A stretch of 64,000 nt of DNA from Kitasatospora aureofaciens (GTDB taxonomy: Bacteria > Actinomycetota > Actinomycetes > Streptomycetales > Streptomycetaceae), in contig NZ_JAHTKP010000004.1 of NCBI RefSeq assembly GCF_019192735.1, positions 1-64,000 on the forward strand. Reading direction: 5' to 3'. The position numbers and the translations under genes were made by a program. Positions 35,464-45,582 of the stretch are shown one piece after another (the stretch's first letter is position 1; every line of letters begins with the position of its first letter). The notes under the pieces were generated by a model, which saw only the letters and a list, made by a program, of their open reading frames with translations, searched no databases and was not told the origin of the DNA.

Positions 35464-36415
35464 CACGCGGACAACCGCGCGACTGACAGGCCGACGGGTC
35501 GGCCTGGCTCGCAGTCGGTCCGCGGGACGAGCGCGGGTGCCTGGCCTGGGGGGCGAGCCTGGCCGAAGTCCGTACACCGTCAACGGGCACTCCGATCCTC
35601 CTCGCAGTGCGGCTGGTGCCAGGTGGTCCGCACGCGTGTCCCGCCCATCGTCAGGTGCTCGGTGCAGGTGGTCGCACAGCAGCCGGCGGTCCCGGAACGC
35701 GGATCTGATGCGGTCAGCTGGGTCGGCCGCAGCTCGGCGGCAGCCATCGGGGCGTCGAGTTCCTCAAGCAGAACGCCCAGGGCACAGGCGCTGGAGCGGC
35801 GACGGTCGCGACGTCCGAGTGTCATCGACCAAGGATGCCGCGCGGGTAACCGCTCGCTCTACTGACACGCCGGGCAAACGGCGGCGTAGGCCACGCCCCC
35901 CGCCCTCCGTCATGACCTGATCACGTAGGACGAACCTACGGCGAAGATCCCTATCAGGAGGGGCATTTCCGAGAATCAAGCGCACAGACGTTCGTCTCCC
36001 TTGGTCGTGAGCGTGTACCCAACTGACAACCAAACTCTGCAGTCTGGACGACCTGCGGCCGAACAGAACTGACACCAGCGCAGGTCAGCGCATTTCATGA
36101 GTGACATGTAGCTCACGGAGTCGCACCGCCCCGACCAGCCCTCCCACCACCCGCTGATCCGGGCGGGCAGGTAGAGGTCGGTGGCGTCGTCCGCGACGCG
36201 TACTGGGTGGGCGAGGCCGCCGAGCAGGCCCGCGGGAGCAGGTCCGGTCGGCGGCCGGACCGGGGCCGTTCGACCCACCGCGATGACCGTCCCGGGCCCG
36301 GGATACCGTGCACCGACATCGGAGGTGGATACAGCGGGTCCGGGAGGTTGTCATGGGACGACCGGCGGCCGGGAGCCCGCCGGCTCGTCAGCGATCGATA
36401 CGGGACCACGCGGGG
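35464..36415. other. 950-bp stretch without a confident gene
   Basis: A complement frame at 35580-35825 (81 codons, start MTLGRRDRRRSSACALGVLL, Cys/His-rich end) and another at 35976-36150 (LRWCQFCSAAGRPDCRVWL) are weak candidates, possibly relics. Base composition is less G/C-biased near 35880-36080 than around it, which fits imported or non-coding DNA beside the tRNA fragment. Confidence 0.4.
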
Positions 36416-36505
36416 ATGACCGATGACCATACGGTGCCGGACCGCGCTGCAGTTGCTGCTCAATGGACCGCGCTTATCGAAGACCGACGGACCCGGGAAG
36501 ACATT
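36416..36505 (+). pseudogene. N-terminal fragment of an unknown gene, cut at a tRNA-Ser fragment
   Basis: From an ATG at 36416 the frame reads MTDDHTVPDRAAVAAQWTAL, IEDRRTREDIHAW and then runs directly into tRNA sequence. The W-T-x-L-I ... TREDIHAW pattern resembles unnamed actinomycete proteins often near toxin/immunity genes. The C-terminal part is missing, apparently replaced by recombination at the tRNA fragment. Confidence 0.5.
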
Positions 36506-36564
36506 CACGCTTGGAAAGCGTGTTGGGGGCAACCCCTCACGAGTTCGAATCTCGTATCCTCCGC
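36506..36564 (+). tRNA. 3' fragment of tRNA-Ser(GGA), probable attachment site
   Basis: The fragment begins exactly at the anticodon stem: CACGC, loop TTGGAAA (anticodon GGA), GCGTG. A long variable arm (TTGGGGGCAACCCCT), T arm with GTTCGAATC, and the 3' acceptor strand ATCCTCC then G follow. The 5' acceptor strand (expected GGAGGAT) and D arm are absent; unrelated coding sequence takes their place. It cannot be a working tRNA. tRNA 3' halves are classic att sites of tyrosine-recombinase elements. Confidence 0.8.
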
Positions 36565-36640
36565 AGTGCCCGAGCAGGCAAGACGAAGGCCCGGACCGCT
36601 CACAGCGCTTCTTTCACGGCCTCTGCGGCGCCGGTCACTG

Positions 36641-38824
36641 TCAAGTGGCGGTGAGAACCAGCACGGCCTGGTCGTCGATGGTGGAATCAGCTGCGAAGGC
36701 GGCGACTGCGGCGGTGACGGTCTCAATGAGGGCGGTGGCGGTCGGGGACGTGGCCTCAAGCGTGACGAGGGCCTCAGCCAAGCGGTCCTCACCGAAGAAC
36801 TCGCCGTCGGCTGAGCGCGCCTCGGTGATGCCGTCGGTGACCAGGATCAGAGCGTCGCCCGGATACAGGTCGATGCTGCAAGCAGACCCGTCGGGGTCGG
36901 GGCCGATACCCAGGAGCATGCCTGGTTGGGCGAGTTCTTCGACCGTGCCGTCGGCGCGGCGTACGAGTGGGGGTACGTGGCCGGCGCGAATCAGGTTCAG
37001 TGCGAGGTGGGATGCGGTCTGCCGCAGTTCGGCGTAGACGAGTGAAACGAAGCAGTCCTCGTCGGCGGTGTTATCTGCCAGAGCGTCGTTGATGGCGGCG
37101 ACCACCGCCGCCGGGTCGTTCAGGAGACGGGCGGCGGCGCGTGCGGTGTGGCGGACCATGCCGGTGGTGGTGGCGGCCAGAGCACCGCGCCCGCACACGT
37201 CACCTATCATGAGCGCCCAGCAGTCGTCGGACAGCGGGAAGACATCGTAGAAGTCGCCACCAACGTCGAGTCCTTCGCCGGCGGGATGGTACGAGGCCGC
37301 CAGAGTGGTGCCGGGAATCCTGGGCAACTCGGGAGGCAGCAGGCCTGCCTGCAGGTCGCGGGCCAGTTGGACGCGGTCGGTGAACTGGTGGGCGTTGTCA
37401 GCACTGGATGCGGCCCGGCGGGCGAGCTCCTCGGCCAGGGCGACGATGTGGCTGTCCATCGGCCGGTCAGTAGCCAGCAGGGTCAGTACGCCGAAGGTGC
37501 CGCCGCGAGTGGCCAGCGGCGCGCACACGTAACCGGTGACGCCGAGCTGCGCAAAGAGACCGCCCGTACGGGCGCCGAAGTGGTCGGTCTCGGTGGTGCC
37601 GGAGGCCAGTACACGAGCAACCGCGTTGTCGACCTCGTCGCTCAGTTCAGGGGAGGCGAGGAGGCCTTCCTCGGCCCGGGTGGAGGCGGCCACGGCGATC
37701 CGCCGGGTCTGGCCACCCTCGACCACGTGGACGGCGCACAGTGGCGCCAAGGTCGGCACGGTCAGCCGGGCCAGGCACTGCAGGCAGTCGAAATAGTGCA
37801 GCTCGCGCGTGATGGCGGTGCTGGCGTCCAACACGAAAGCCAAGTCCTCACGGGCCGCTTTCTCACGCTGCTGGGCGGCATGGCCTGCCTCCACCGCGCG
37901 GTGGCGTTCGATGGCCAGGGCGGCAATGCGGGTGAACGCGGCGCTGAGCGCCACGTCCTTGTCCTCGGGGGCCTTGGGGGTGCGGTGGTATATCGCGAAG
38001 GTGCCCAGCAGCCGACCGTCCACTCCTTCGATCGGGGTGGACCAGCATGCCGCGACCTCAGCCCGCTTTGCCAAGTCGCGATAGCCCTCCCACCGGGGAT
38101 CGGTGGCGATGTCGGTGACGATCACTGGCGCGCGCAGGAAGGCGGCCGTGCCGCACGAGCCGACGCCGTCGCCGATGGCGATCCCGTCGACCGCCTCGTT
38201 GTAGAAGGCGGGCAGGGTCGGGCCGGTGCCGTGCCGCAGGTGCCGGCCGTCGGCATCGACAAGCAGCACCGAGACGATCATTTCCGGGGACAGGTCCTCG
38301 ATAGCCCTGGCCATGCCGCTCAGGATCTCGTCCAGCGGGGCGTCGCGCGCGATCTGCTCCAGCAGGATGCGCTGCTCGGCGGCCAGGAGCTGGGCATGGT
38401 GGTACGCGGTGGTCTCCACCGCGATCACCACTACTCCGTCGACCTGGCCGACCAGGTCTCGGCGGGGCTCGTAGGTGAAGTCGAAGAACCCCTCCCGCTC
38501 CGCCCCCGGCTCACCGAGCACGAGCCGCCTGCCTTGGGCCCGGTACGCGGTGCCGGTGCGGTACACCGCATCGAGCCGGTCGAGGACGCCCTGCGAAGCC
38601 AGTTCCGGAATCAGTTCTCCGATCGGCACGCCGGTGCGCCTGCGGTCGCCTCCACAGGCCTCGAAGAACGCCGAATTCGCTGCCTCCAGCAGATGCCTCG
38701 GGCCGCTCAGCGCAGCGAAGATCGCCGGAGCCTGCCCGAACAGGTCCGCGTACTCCCTGCTCCGCCAGTGCGGGGACCCGAGATGTGTCGTGGCAGAGCC
38801 AAGGCGATCAGGCTGTAGGGACAT
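36641..38824 (-). CDS. PAS-GAF-GAF SpoIIE-type protein phosphatase
   Basis: The protein has 727 residues from the ATG at 38824, with GAGAGGG 8 bases upstream. A PAS-like domain (about 25-155, SREYADLFGQAPAIFAALSG), a GAF domain with GDGVGSCGTAAFLRAPVIVT (about 165-320) and a second GAF (about 335-490) precede a PP2C/SpoIIE phosphatase. The latter shows LQAGLLPPELP, DVGGDFYDVF, IGDVCGRGALAA, TDGITEARSA and DDQAVLVL, holding the metal-binding aspartates. Such proteins dephosphorylate anti-sigma-factor antagonists in response to light, redox or ligand input. No partner anti-sigma gene is adjacent. Confidence 0.9.
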   Translation of the reverse strand: MSLQPDRLGSATTHLGSPHWRSREYADLFGQAPAIFAALSGPRHLLEAANSAFFEACGGDRRRTGVPIGELIPELASQGVLDRLDAVYRTGTAYRAQGRRLVLGEPGAEREGFFDFTYEPRRDLVGQVDGVVVIAVETTAYHHAQLLAAEQRILLEQIARDAPLDEILSGMARAIEDLSPEMIVSVLLVDADGRHLRHGTGPTLPAFYNEAVDGIAIGDGVGSCGTAAFLRAPVIVTDIATDPRWEGYRDLAKRAEVAACWSTPIEGVDGRLLGTFAIYHRTPKAPEDKDVALSAAFTRIAALAIERHRAVEAGHAAQQREKAAREDLAFVLDASTAITRELHYFDCLQCLARLTVPTLAPLCAVHVVEGGQTRRIAVAASTRAEEGLLASPELSDEVDNAVARVLASGTTETDHFGARTGGLFAQLGVTGYVCAPLATRGGTFGVLTLLATDRPMDSHIVALAEELARRAASSADNAHQFTDRVQLARDLQAGLLPPELPRIPGTTLAASYHPAGEGLDVGGDFYDVFPLSDDCWALMIGDVCGRGALAATTTGMVRHTARAAARLLNDPAAVVAAINDALADNTADEDCFVSLVYAELRQTASHLALNLIRAGHVPPLVRRADGTVEELAQPGMLLGIGPDPDGSACSIDLYPGDALILVTDGITEARSADGEFFGEDRLAEALVTLEATSPTATALIETVTAAVAAFAADSTIDDQAVLVLTAT

Positions 38825-38979
38825 GACAGCTGCCCTCTCCTGCATTAGCCGACCGCGCCGTCGCGCCCTACCCCCACGATGACACACCGCTACGCGGATT
38901 CCAGGTCCCGGATTCGACCCGCCCTGAAGATGGGGATCCCTGCGGCTCCCGGCCCCTTGGCCGACGGACCCTCCTCGGC

Positions 38980-39224
38980 TCCGCGGGCGGCTCCTTCCGC
39001 GGGCCGCGGTTGCACGGCGAGGTGCTGCTCGGCGGCAGGGACTGGGCGCTGTTCCGCCCCGACGGGGCGATGGCGCCGGACGTAAGGCTGACCCTGCGCA
39101 CCCACGACGACGCCCTGGTGCACATGACCTACGGCGGCCGCTGGGTCATGCCGCCCGAGCTACGGGCCGATCTGGCCGAGCCGACCAAGCGGTACGAGAC
39201 AGGCCGCCCGAGCCACTGCTCGCG
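38980..39224 (+). pseudogene. DUF3237 domain remnant
   Basis: The frame encodes GPRLHGEVLLGGRDWALFRP, DGAMAPDVRLTLRTHDDALV and HMTYGGRWV, the core of DUF3237. Neither the N-terminal ~25 residues nor the C-terminal strand ending in Y-x-W-L-N is present, and no proper start codon exists. The tail runs into unrelated sequence. Confidence 0.55.
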
Positions 39225-39330
39225 GGGTGTTGCGGGCGGCGCGGGTGGATCAGGGAGCGCCGGTCTCTTTCACGCTAGGAGCAGTTCGACGCCCGCTGTA
39301 TACCGTCCGTGACTCCCGCCGGTGAAGGGG

Positions 39331-42300
39331 CTACGCACCGTCACCACCGGGCTTGCCGTAGCCGCCACCGCCGGGAGTGCGGATCTCCAGGGCGTCACCG
39401 GCCGCCACGTCGGCGTTGGCGCAGCCGGGCAGGCCGTCGACGGTGCCGTCGCCGCGCAGGATGTGGTTGGCGCCGAGCGCGCCGGGGGAGCCGCCGGCCA
39501 TCCCGTAGGGCGGTACCCGGCGGTGGCCGGAGAGCAGGCTGATCGTCATGGGTTCGCGGAAGCGGAGCCGGCGCAGGGCGCCGTCGCCGCCGGGCCAGCG
39601 GCCGGCGCCGCCGCTGCCGGGGCGGACGGCGAACTCCTCGACGAGGACGGGCAGGCGCCACTCCAGGACCTCGGGGTCGGTGAGGCGGGAGTTGGTCATG
39701 TGGGTCTGCACGACGTCGGCGCCGGGGAAGCCGGGGCCGGCGCCGGAGCCGGAGGCGATGGTCTCGTAGTACTGGTGGTGTTCGTTGCCGAAGCTGAGGT
39801 TGTTCATCGTGCCGGAGCCCTCGGCCTGGACGCCGAGGGCGGCGTACAGCGCTCCGGTGATGGCCTGGGAGGTCTCGACGTTGCCGGCGGCGACCGCGGC
39901 GGGGTACACCGGGGCGAGCATCGAGCCGGGCGGGACGACGATCCGCAGCGGGCGCAGGCAGCCGTCGTTGAGCGGGATGTCGTCGGCGACGAGGGTGCGG
40001 AAGACGTACAGGACGGCGGCGGTGACGACGGCGGACGGCGCGTTGAGGTTGCTGTCGAGCTGGGGCGAGGTGCCGGTGAAGTCGATGGTGGCGGTGCGGT
40101 GTTCGTGGTCGACCCGGACCTGGACGGCGATGACGGCGCCGGAGTCGGTCTCGTAGCGGTAGCCGCCGTCGGACAGGCCGGCGACGGCACGGCGCACGGC
40201 CTCCTCGGCGTTGTCCTGGACGTGCCGCATGTAGGCCTGGACGACGTCGAGGCCGAACTGGCCGATCATCGCGCCGACCTCCTCGACGCCCTTGCGGTTG
40301 GCGGCGATCTGGGCGCGCAGGTCGGCGAGGTTGGTGGCCGGGTCGCGGGAGGGGTACGGCGCCTCGGTGAGCAGGCGCACGGTCTCGGCCTCGCGCAGTC
40401 GACCGTCCGTCACCAGCGGCCAGTTGTCGAAGAGCACGCCCTCCTCGTGGATCTCGCGGCTGGCAGCGGGCATCGAGCCGGGGGTGATGCCGCCGATCTC
40501 GGCGTGGTGGCCTCGGGAGGCGACGAAGAACAGCAGTTCGCGGCCGGGCGGGTCGAAGACCGGGGTCACCACGGTGATGTCGGGCAGGTGGGTGCCGCCG
40601 TGGTACGGGTCGTTGACGGCGTAGGCGTCGCCGGGGCGCATCTGCGGGCCGCGGCGACGGATCACCTCCTTCACGGTGGTGCCCATCGAGCCGAGGTGGA
40701 CGGGGATGTGCGGCGCGTTGGCGACCAGGTTGCCGTCCGGGTCGAACAGGGCGCAGGAGAAGTCGAGCCGCTCCTTGATGTTGACGGACTGGGCGGTGGA
40801 CTCCAGGCGGGCGCCCATCTGTTGGGCGATCGCCATGAAGAGGTTGTTGAAGATCTCCAGCATGACCGGGTCGGCCCGGGTGGAGACGGACGGTTCGACC
40901 CGGGCCGCAATCCGCTCGACCAGCAGGTGTCCGGTCGGCGTCATGGTGGCCCGCCAGCCGTCGTCCACCACGGTGGTGGCGTTGGCCTCGGCGATCACGG
41001 CCGGGCCGGTGACGGTGTCGTCAGGGTGCATCGACTCGCGTTCCAGCAGCGGGACTTGGCGCCAGGCGCCGCCCGTGTACAGCGGGACTGTGCCGGGTTC
41101 GGCCTTTGGCTTGGTGGGGGTGGGGGAGAGGGCGTCGAGTTCGGGCTGCTCGGTGAGCCCGGTGCCCTCGACGGCGAGGGCCTCGATCACGAGCGGGCGG
41201 TCCATCAGGAAGGAGTAGGTGGCGCGGTGTCGCTCCTCGAAGTCGGCGGCCATCGCGGCGGGTTCACCCATCGGGACGCCGAGGGTGGTGTCGGTGCCCT
41301 GGTAGCGCAGCCGGGCCCGGTACGTCAGCCGGATCCGTGCCGGCGGGGTGCCCTGGTCGAGCAGTTCGGCGGTGGCGGCCGCCGCCAGCTCGTCGGCCAG
41401 GGCGCGCACGGCGGCCATCTCCTCGTCCGCCAGCGGGCGTTCGACGGCGCGCTCGCGCAGGACGGTGGTGTCGGCCAGGCCGATGCCGAGGGCGGACAGC
41501 ACGCCGGCCATCGGCGGGACCAGCACGGTGCGGATGCCCAGCGCCTCGGCCACCGCGCAGGCGTGCTGGCCGCCGGCGCCGCCGAAGGTCGTCAGCGCGT
41601 ACCTGGTGACGTCGTGGCCCTGCTGGACGGAGATCCGTTTGATGGCGTTGGCGATGTTGCCGACGGCGATGCGCAAGAACCCCTCGGCGGCCTCCTCCGG
41701 TGAGCTGGTGCCGATATCGTCGGCCAGTTCGGAGATCTGACGTCGAGTCAGATCGAGGTCGAGCGGCTGGTCGCCGTCCGGCCCGAAGACACGCGGGAAG
41801 TGGTCGGCCTGGATGCGGCCGAGCAGCAGGTTGGCGTCGGTGACGGTCAGCGGCCCGCCGCCCCGGTAGCAGGCCGGGCCCGGGTCGGCGCCCGCCGAAT
41901 CCGGCCCGACCCGCAGCCGTCCGCCGTCGAAGCGCAGCACCGAGCCGCCGCCCGCCGCGACGGTGTGGATCGCCAGCATCGGCGCCCGCAGCCGCACCCC
42001 GGCGACCTGCGTGGTCACCACCCGCTCGTACTCGCCCGCGAAGTGCGAGACGTCGGTGGACGTGCCGCCCATGTCGAAGCCGATCACCCGCTCGTGGCCC
42101 GCCAGTTGGGACATCCGCACCATGCCGACGATGCCGCCGGCCGGGCCGGAGAGGATCGCGTCCTTGCCGCGGAAGTGCCCGGCCTCGGCCAGGCCGCCGT
42201 TGGACTGCATGAACATCAGCCGGACGCCCGCCAGCTCGTCGGCCACCTGCCGGACGTAGCGGCGCAGCCCGGGGGAGAGGTAGGCGTCGACCACGGCGGT

Positions 42301-42999
42301 GTCGCCGCGCGGCACCAGCTTCATCAGCGGGCTCGTCTCGCTGGACAACGAGACCTGGGCGAAGCCGAGTTGCTCGGCGAGACGGCCGATCGCCCGCTCG
42401 TGCGCGGGGTGCAGGTAGCTGTGCAGGCAGACGACGGCGAGTGACCGGATGCCGTCGCGCAGGCAGCGGCGCAGGTCCTCGGCGAGCCGGTCGAGATCGG
42501 GCGGGCGCAGCACCGTGCCGTCGGCGGCGATCCGCTCGTCCACCTCGACCACGCGGGCGTACAGCGGCTCGGGCAGGACGATCGCGCGGGCGAAGATCTG
42601 CGGCCGGTTCTGGTAGCCGATCCGCAGCGCGTCCGCGAAGCCGCGTGTGATGACCAGGGCGGTCGGCTCGCCGGTGCGCTCCAGCAGGGCGTTGGTGGCC
42701 ACCGTGGTGCCCATCCGGACGGCGTCGATCCGACCGGCGTCGACCTGGCCGCCGTCGACCTGGCCGCCGTCGACCTGGACAGCGTCGATCCGGTCGGTGT
42801 CGATCCGGTCGGCGTCGATCCGCGCGTCTCCGGGCGGCAGCAGGGCGCGGATCCCGGCCACGGCGGGGTCGCGGTAGCGGGCGGGATCGTGCGAGAGCAG
42901 CTTGTGGGTCAGCAGGCGGCCGTCCGGGGCGAGCGCGACGACGTCGGTGAAGGTCCCGCCGCGGTCCACCCAGAACTGCCAGCCCCTGGATGCCGCCAT
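39331..42999 (-). CDS. 5-oxoprolinase / hydantoinase, fused A and B subunits
   Basis: The protein has 1222 residues from the ATG at 42999. The HyuA half starts [20 protein letters not shown] (ASKHA phosphate-binding loop) and contains [20 protein letters not shown] and [20 protein letters not shown]; the HyuB half starts near residue 710 with [20 protein letters not shown] and contains [20 protein letters not shown]. The fused layout matches ATP-dependent 5-oxoprolinase, which opens 5-oxoproline to glutamate. An expansion of seven 15-bp units at residues ~60-94 interrupts the HyuA domain. It is divergent from the transhydrogenase gene with 166 bp between. Confidence 0.85.
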   Translation of the reverse strand: MAASRGWQFWVDRGGTFTDVVALAPDGRLLTHKLLSHDPARYRDPAVAGIRALLPPGDARIDADRIDTDRIDAVQVDGGQVDGGQVDAGRIDAVRMGTTVATNALLERTGEPTALVITRGFADALRIGYQNRPQIFARAIVLPEPLYARVVEVDERIAADGTVLRPPDLDRLAEDLRRCLRDGIRSLAVVCLHSYLHPAHERAIGRLAEQLGFAQVSLSSETSPLMKLVPRGDTAVVDAYLSPGLRRYVRQVADELAGVRLMFMQSNGGLAEAGHFRGKDAILSGPAGGIVGMVRMSQLAGHERVIGFDMGGTSTDVSHFAGEYERVVTTQVAGVRLRAPMLAIHTVAAGGGSVLRFDGGRLRVGPDSAGADPGPACYRGGGPLTVTDANLLLGRIQADHFPRVFGPDGDQPLDLDLTRRQISELADDIGTSSPEEAAEGFLRIAVGNIANAIKRISVQQGHDVTRYALTTFGGAGGQHACAVAEALGIRTVLVPPMAGVLSALGIGLADTTVLRERAVERPLADEEMAAVRALADELAAAATAELLDQGTPPARIRLTYRARLRYQGTDTTLGVPMGEPAAMAADFEERHRATYSFLMDRPLVIEALAVEGTGLTEQPELDALSPTPTKPKAEPGTVPLYTGGAWRQVPLLERESMHPDDTVTGPAVIAEANATTVVDDGWRATMTPTGHLLVERIAARVEPSVSTRADPVMLEIFNNLFMAIAQQMGARLESTAQSVNIKERLDFSCALFDPDGNLVANAPHIPVHLGSMGTTVKEVIRRRGPQMRPGDAYAVNDPYHGGTHLPDITVVTPVFDPPGRELLFFVASRGHHAEIGGITPGSMPAASREIHEEGVLFDNWPLVTDGRLREAETVRLLTEAPYPSRDPATNLADLRAQIAANRKGVEEVGAMIGQFGLDVVQAYMRHVQDNAEEAVRRAVAGLSDGGYRYETDSGAVIAVQVRVDHEHRTATIDFTGTSPQLDSNLNAPSAVVTAAVLYVFRTLVADDIPLNDGCLRPLRIVVPPGSMLAPVYPAAVAAGNVETSQAITGALYAALGVQAEGSGTMNNLSFGNEHHQYYETIASGSGAGPGFPGADVVQTHMTNSRLTDPEVLEWRLPVLVEEFAVRPGSGGAGRWPGGDGALRRLRFREPMTISLLSGHRRVPPYGMAGGSPGALGANHILRGDGTVDGLPGCANADVAAGDALEIRTPGGGGYGKPGGDGA
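42718..42822. repeat. Seven tandem 15-bp units inside the 5-oxoprolinase gene
   Basis: Units such as GCCGCCGTCGACCTG and GTCGGTGTCGATCCG follow in frame and encode a pentapeptide pattern, RIDAD / RIDTD / QVDGG / QVDGG / QVDAG. Units 3 and 4 are identical. The reading frame is preserved. It looks like recent slippage expansion in a surface loop. Confidence 0.85.
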
Positions 43000-43165
43000 G
43001 ACCGGCTCCCTCCGCCGTGCCGTACGGCGGGTCGGCCGCCGTCGGTGCCCTGCGCCAGAGTGGCCCCGGGCACGAGTATCCGACCGGGCGAACGGGCCGG
43101 GCAAACGGGACATACTGGGCGGTGGGCCACGTGCTGAGCACTGCAGGCCGACCCAGGAGGCGGTG

Positions 43166-44335
43166 ATGACGACCACGACGGTGGGGGTGCTCCGGGAGAC
43201 CGCGCCGGGCGAGCGCCGGGTGGCTCTCGTACCCGACCTGGTGCCGGCCGTCGGCCGCCTCGGTGCGACGGTCCTGGTCGAGCCCGGCGCCGGCGCCCTC
43301 GCCGGGCACCACGACGCCGACTACCGTGCGGCCGGTGCCGCCGTGGCCGGGCGAGCCGACCTGCTGCGCCGGGCGGACGTGCTGCTCGGCGTCCGCCCGC
43401 CGACCGTCGACCCGGAGCACGGCCTGCACCCCGGGCAGGTGCTGGCCGCGATGCTGTGCCCGCACCGGATCCCGTACCGGGTGCGGCAGTGGGCCAACCG
43501 GGGTGTCACGGCGGTCGGCCTCGACCTGGTGCCGCCCGCGCTGTCCGCCGGATACCCTCTCGACGCCGAGACCTCCCAGGCCAGGGTCGCCGGCTACCGG
43601 GCGGTCCTGCTCGCCGCCGCCCGGCTGGACCGCTGCCTGCCGCCCTGGGGCACGGCCGACGCGCTCTTCGACCCGGTCCGGGTCCTGGTGGTCGGCGCCG
43701 GTCACGCGGGTCTCCAGGCGGTCGACACGGCGCGGCGGCTCGGCGCGCAGGTCCGCGCGGTCGAGCTCCGCCGCCCTGAGCGGGCCGCGGTGGCCGCGCT
43801 GGGGGTCGGCCTGCTGGAACTACCCGGCCTCCACCCGGTGGCCGACGACCGGGAGCTGTGGGACGCCCTCGACCACGAGCGCTCCGCCTGGACGGCAGGG
43901 CTCGCCGAGGCCGTCACCCAGCACGACCTCGTGGTGACCGCCCTCGGACTCCCCGGCCGGATGCCCCCGGTCCTGCTCACCACGGCCGCGGTGGCGCGGA
44001 TGCGGCCCGGATCGGTGCTGGTGGACCTGGCCGCCGGGCCGGAGGGCGGCAACATCGAGGGCGTCCTGCCGGACACCACCATGCTCGTCGGCGACGGGGT
44101 CACGGTGATCGGCGCCGGGGACCTCGCCGCCCAGGTGCCCGGCACGGCGTCCCGCGCGTACGCCCACAACGCGGTCGCGCTGCTCGCCCGCCTGCTGCGC
44201 GACGGAACGCCGGTCGTCGACCCGGCCGACCCGGTCCTGGGGCCGATGCTGGTGACCCACGGGGGGACGGTGCGGCACGAACCCACCAGGCGGCTGCTGC
44301 TGCTGGAGGCGACCGCGGTGGCGGGCCTGCCGTAA
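43166..44335 (+). CDS. NAD(P) transhydrogenase alpha subunit / alanine dehydrogenase-like
   Basis: The protein has 389 residues from the ATG at 43166 with GGAGG upstream. [20 protein letters not shown] is the PntA/AlaDH N-terminus, and [20 protein letters not shown] (about 173) the NAD-binding Rossmann loop. [20 protein letters not shown] near 295 is PntA-like. PntA normally works with membrane subunits (PntA2, PntB), none of which is nearby, so this is an orphan dI-domain protein. PntA also has RQDxxx and Tyr-loop contacts with dIII that I cannot confirm here. An unlinked partner or a different oxidoreductase activity is possible. Confidence 0.75.
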   Translation: MTTTTVGVLRETAPGERRVALVPDLVPAVGRLGATVLVEPGAGALAGHHDADYRAAGAAVAGRADLLRRADVLLGVRPPTVDPEHGLHPGQVLAAMLCPHRIPYRVRQWANRGVTAVGLDLVPPALSAGYPLDAETSQARVAGYRAVLLAAARLDRCLPPWGTADALFDPVRVLVVGAGHAGLQAVDTARRLGAQVRAVELRRPERAAVAALGVGLLELPGLHPVADDRELWDALDHERSAWTAGLAEAVTQHDLVVTALGLPGRMPPVLLTTAAVARMRPGSVLVDLAAGPEGGNIEGVLPDTTMLVGDGVTVIGAGDLAAQVPGTASRAYAHNAVALLARLLRDGTPVVDPADPVLGPMLVTHGGTVRHEPTRRLLLLEATAVAGLP

Positions 44336-44356
44336 CCTCAGGCTTCGACCGTAGCC

Positions 44357-44974
44357 TCAGGCTTCGACGTGCGAGAACAGCACGGCATGGCGGGCGATGG
44401 CCCCCGCGTGGGCGGCGCACTGCTGGTAGCAGCAGGACAGCAGCACGAGGTCGGCGGCGTCGACCGGGTCGGCGTCCACGTCCACGCCACGGATCAACAG
44501 TTCGTAGAGAAGCCGCTGGCGCTGCCCGACCTCGTGCACCTCGGCCAGAACGTCGGCGACGCCCTCGGGCGCACCGGATTCCAGGACGTCGGCCGCCCGA
44601 GCGACCAGGTCCAGGGCCGCGTCCGCGATCCCGCCCAGCGGGGCCCGCAGCCACTCGTCGAACGGTTCCCGCTGCTGGCGTACCCAGGCCGCCTCCAGCA
44701 ACCGCTGGGCGAGCTGCCCGAGGGCCTCGGCCTCGGTCCCCACATGGACGCCCACGACCACCCCGGCCCGCCCGCCGAGCGTGCCCGCCGCGTCCTCCTC
44801 GATCCGGGCCCGCAGCTCCGCCAGGGCCTTCTCCGCGGCCTCCACCCCCTCGGCCGCACCCTCCGGATCCGCCAGCGGGGCGGTCGCCCCGCGCAGAGCG
44901 GTGTGCGCCAGCCGGACCAGGCCGGCCAGCTCCGCGACCAGCGCGCGGTACGAGCCGTCTCCGACACCAGGCAT
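44357..44974 (-). CDS. PhoU-like helical protein
   Basis: The protein has 205 residues from the ATG at 44974 (GGAG 8 bases upstream). It is all-helical; the C-terminal segment DPVDAADLVLLSCCYQQCAA and HAGAIARHAVLF resembles the PhoU signature (D-x-A-L-L-x-R-x-x-E-R-x-A-D-H). PhoU proteins tune phosphate transport and signalling. The metal-binding acidic pattern is only partly kept, so the assignment is moderate. No pst or phoR gene is close. Confidence 0.6.
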   Translation of the reverse strand: MPGVGDGSYRALVAELAGLVRLAHTALRGATAPLADPEGAAEGVEAAEKALAELRARIEEDAAGTLGGRAGVVVGVHVGTEAEALGQLAQRLLEAAWVRQQREPFDEWLRAPLGGIADAALDLVARAADVLESGAPEGVADVLAEVHEVGQRQRLLYELLIRGVDVDADPVDAADLVLLSCCYQQCAAHAGAIARHAVLFSHVEA

Positions 44975-45209
44975 CCGTCGACTCCAATCCTTCGCGGACG
45001 GCCGCCCCTGCCCCAGGACCAGTGTCACCCCGCCGGCCCAGCGCCGCCTCGGCCTCGTCGATCACGTCCGCGGCGGGCGCAGCGGCGTCCCCGTCCTCGG
45101 CCAGGCGGGCAAGGCGTTCGCCGCTGCGTGGCTGCTGGTGAGCGTGGCTCCGGCGGGTCGGGCGGCGGAGGAGGGCGAGGAGGCTGGTGGTCAGGACGGC
45201 GGGAAGGCC

Positions 45210-45554
45210 TCACAGGGCGAAGGCCAGCGCGGTGAGCAGTCCGTAGACGGCGCGGGCGAGGATCCGGCAGGACCAGCGGGCCAGCCGGCACCACGCCCAC
45301 GCCGTGCCGCCGATCACCCGGTACCAGGCGATGCCGAACGGCAGGGCGATGAAGAACCACGACGGGGGCGCCATCTCGCCGGGCCGCCGGGCCCCCTCGC
45401 GCGCCCAGCGGCGGCACCGCTCGACGCCGCGGCGAGTCCAGCCGCCGCACCGGCCGGCGCGCTCGGCCCAGCGGGCGGAGGCGCGCAGCAGCCCGGCGTT
45501 CCAGGCGTCGCCTCGTCGGGTGATCGCGGCTGCGGTCCGACCGTGGCGGGCCAT
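45210..45554 (-). CDS. Hypothetical membrane-associated protein with in-frame TGA
   Basis: A basic N-terminus (MARHGRTAAAITRRGDAWNA) of ~65 residues is followed by hydrophobic segments (PSWFFIALPFGIAWYRVIGG, LARAVYGLLTALAFAL), 114 residues in all. After the TGA at 45212-45210 the same frame stays open with strong G/C-third-position bias: GLPAVLTTSLLALLRRPTRR, then ERLARLAEDGDAAAPAADVI to about 45015. This suggests that the gene was longer and was shortened by a nonsense mutation. No family recognised. It lies 28 bp after the NTPase gene. Confidence 0.5.
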   Translation of the reverse strand: MARHGRTAAAITRRGDAWNAGLLRASARWAERAGRCGGWTRRGVERCRRWAREGARRPGEMAPPSWFFIALPFGIAWYRVIGGTAWAWCRLARWSCRILARAVYGLLTALAFAL

Positions 45555-45582
45555 CGCGTCAGTCCTCTCCTGCGCTGCCGGC

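Noticed and set aside
35580..35825. 81-codon complement frame with Cys/His-rich end
   Set aside because: No ribosome-binding site and no recognisable family; left as a weak candidate inside the gene-poor stretch.
36416..36814. A continuous frame through the tRNA fragment suggesting one gene
   Set aside because: The middle of the frame is unmistakable tRNA sequence (anticodon arm, T arm, acceptor strand), so the open frame after it is accidental.
42718..42822. The 15-bp repeats as a binding-site array
   Set aside because: They lie in frame inside a coding region, preserve the reading frame and encode a regular pentapeptide, so coding expansion explains them.
44336..44372. Short duplication CCTCAGGCTTCGAC after the transhydrogenase gene
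   Set aside because: Two copies about 18 bp apart at a gene junction; too short to interpret and no hairpin is formed.
45210..45212. Possible selenocysteine or programmed read-through at the TGA
   Set aside because: No selenocysteine insertion structure is apparent and the protein has no redox motif; a nonsense mutation is simpler.
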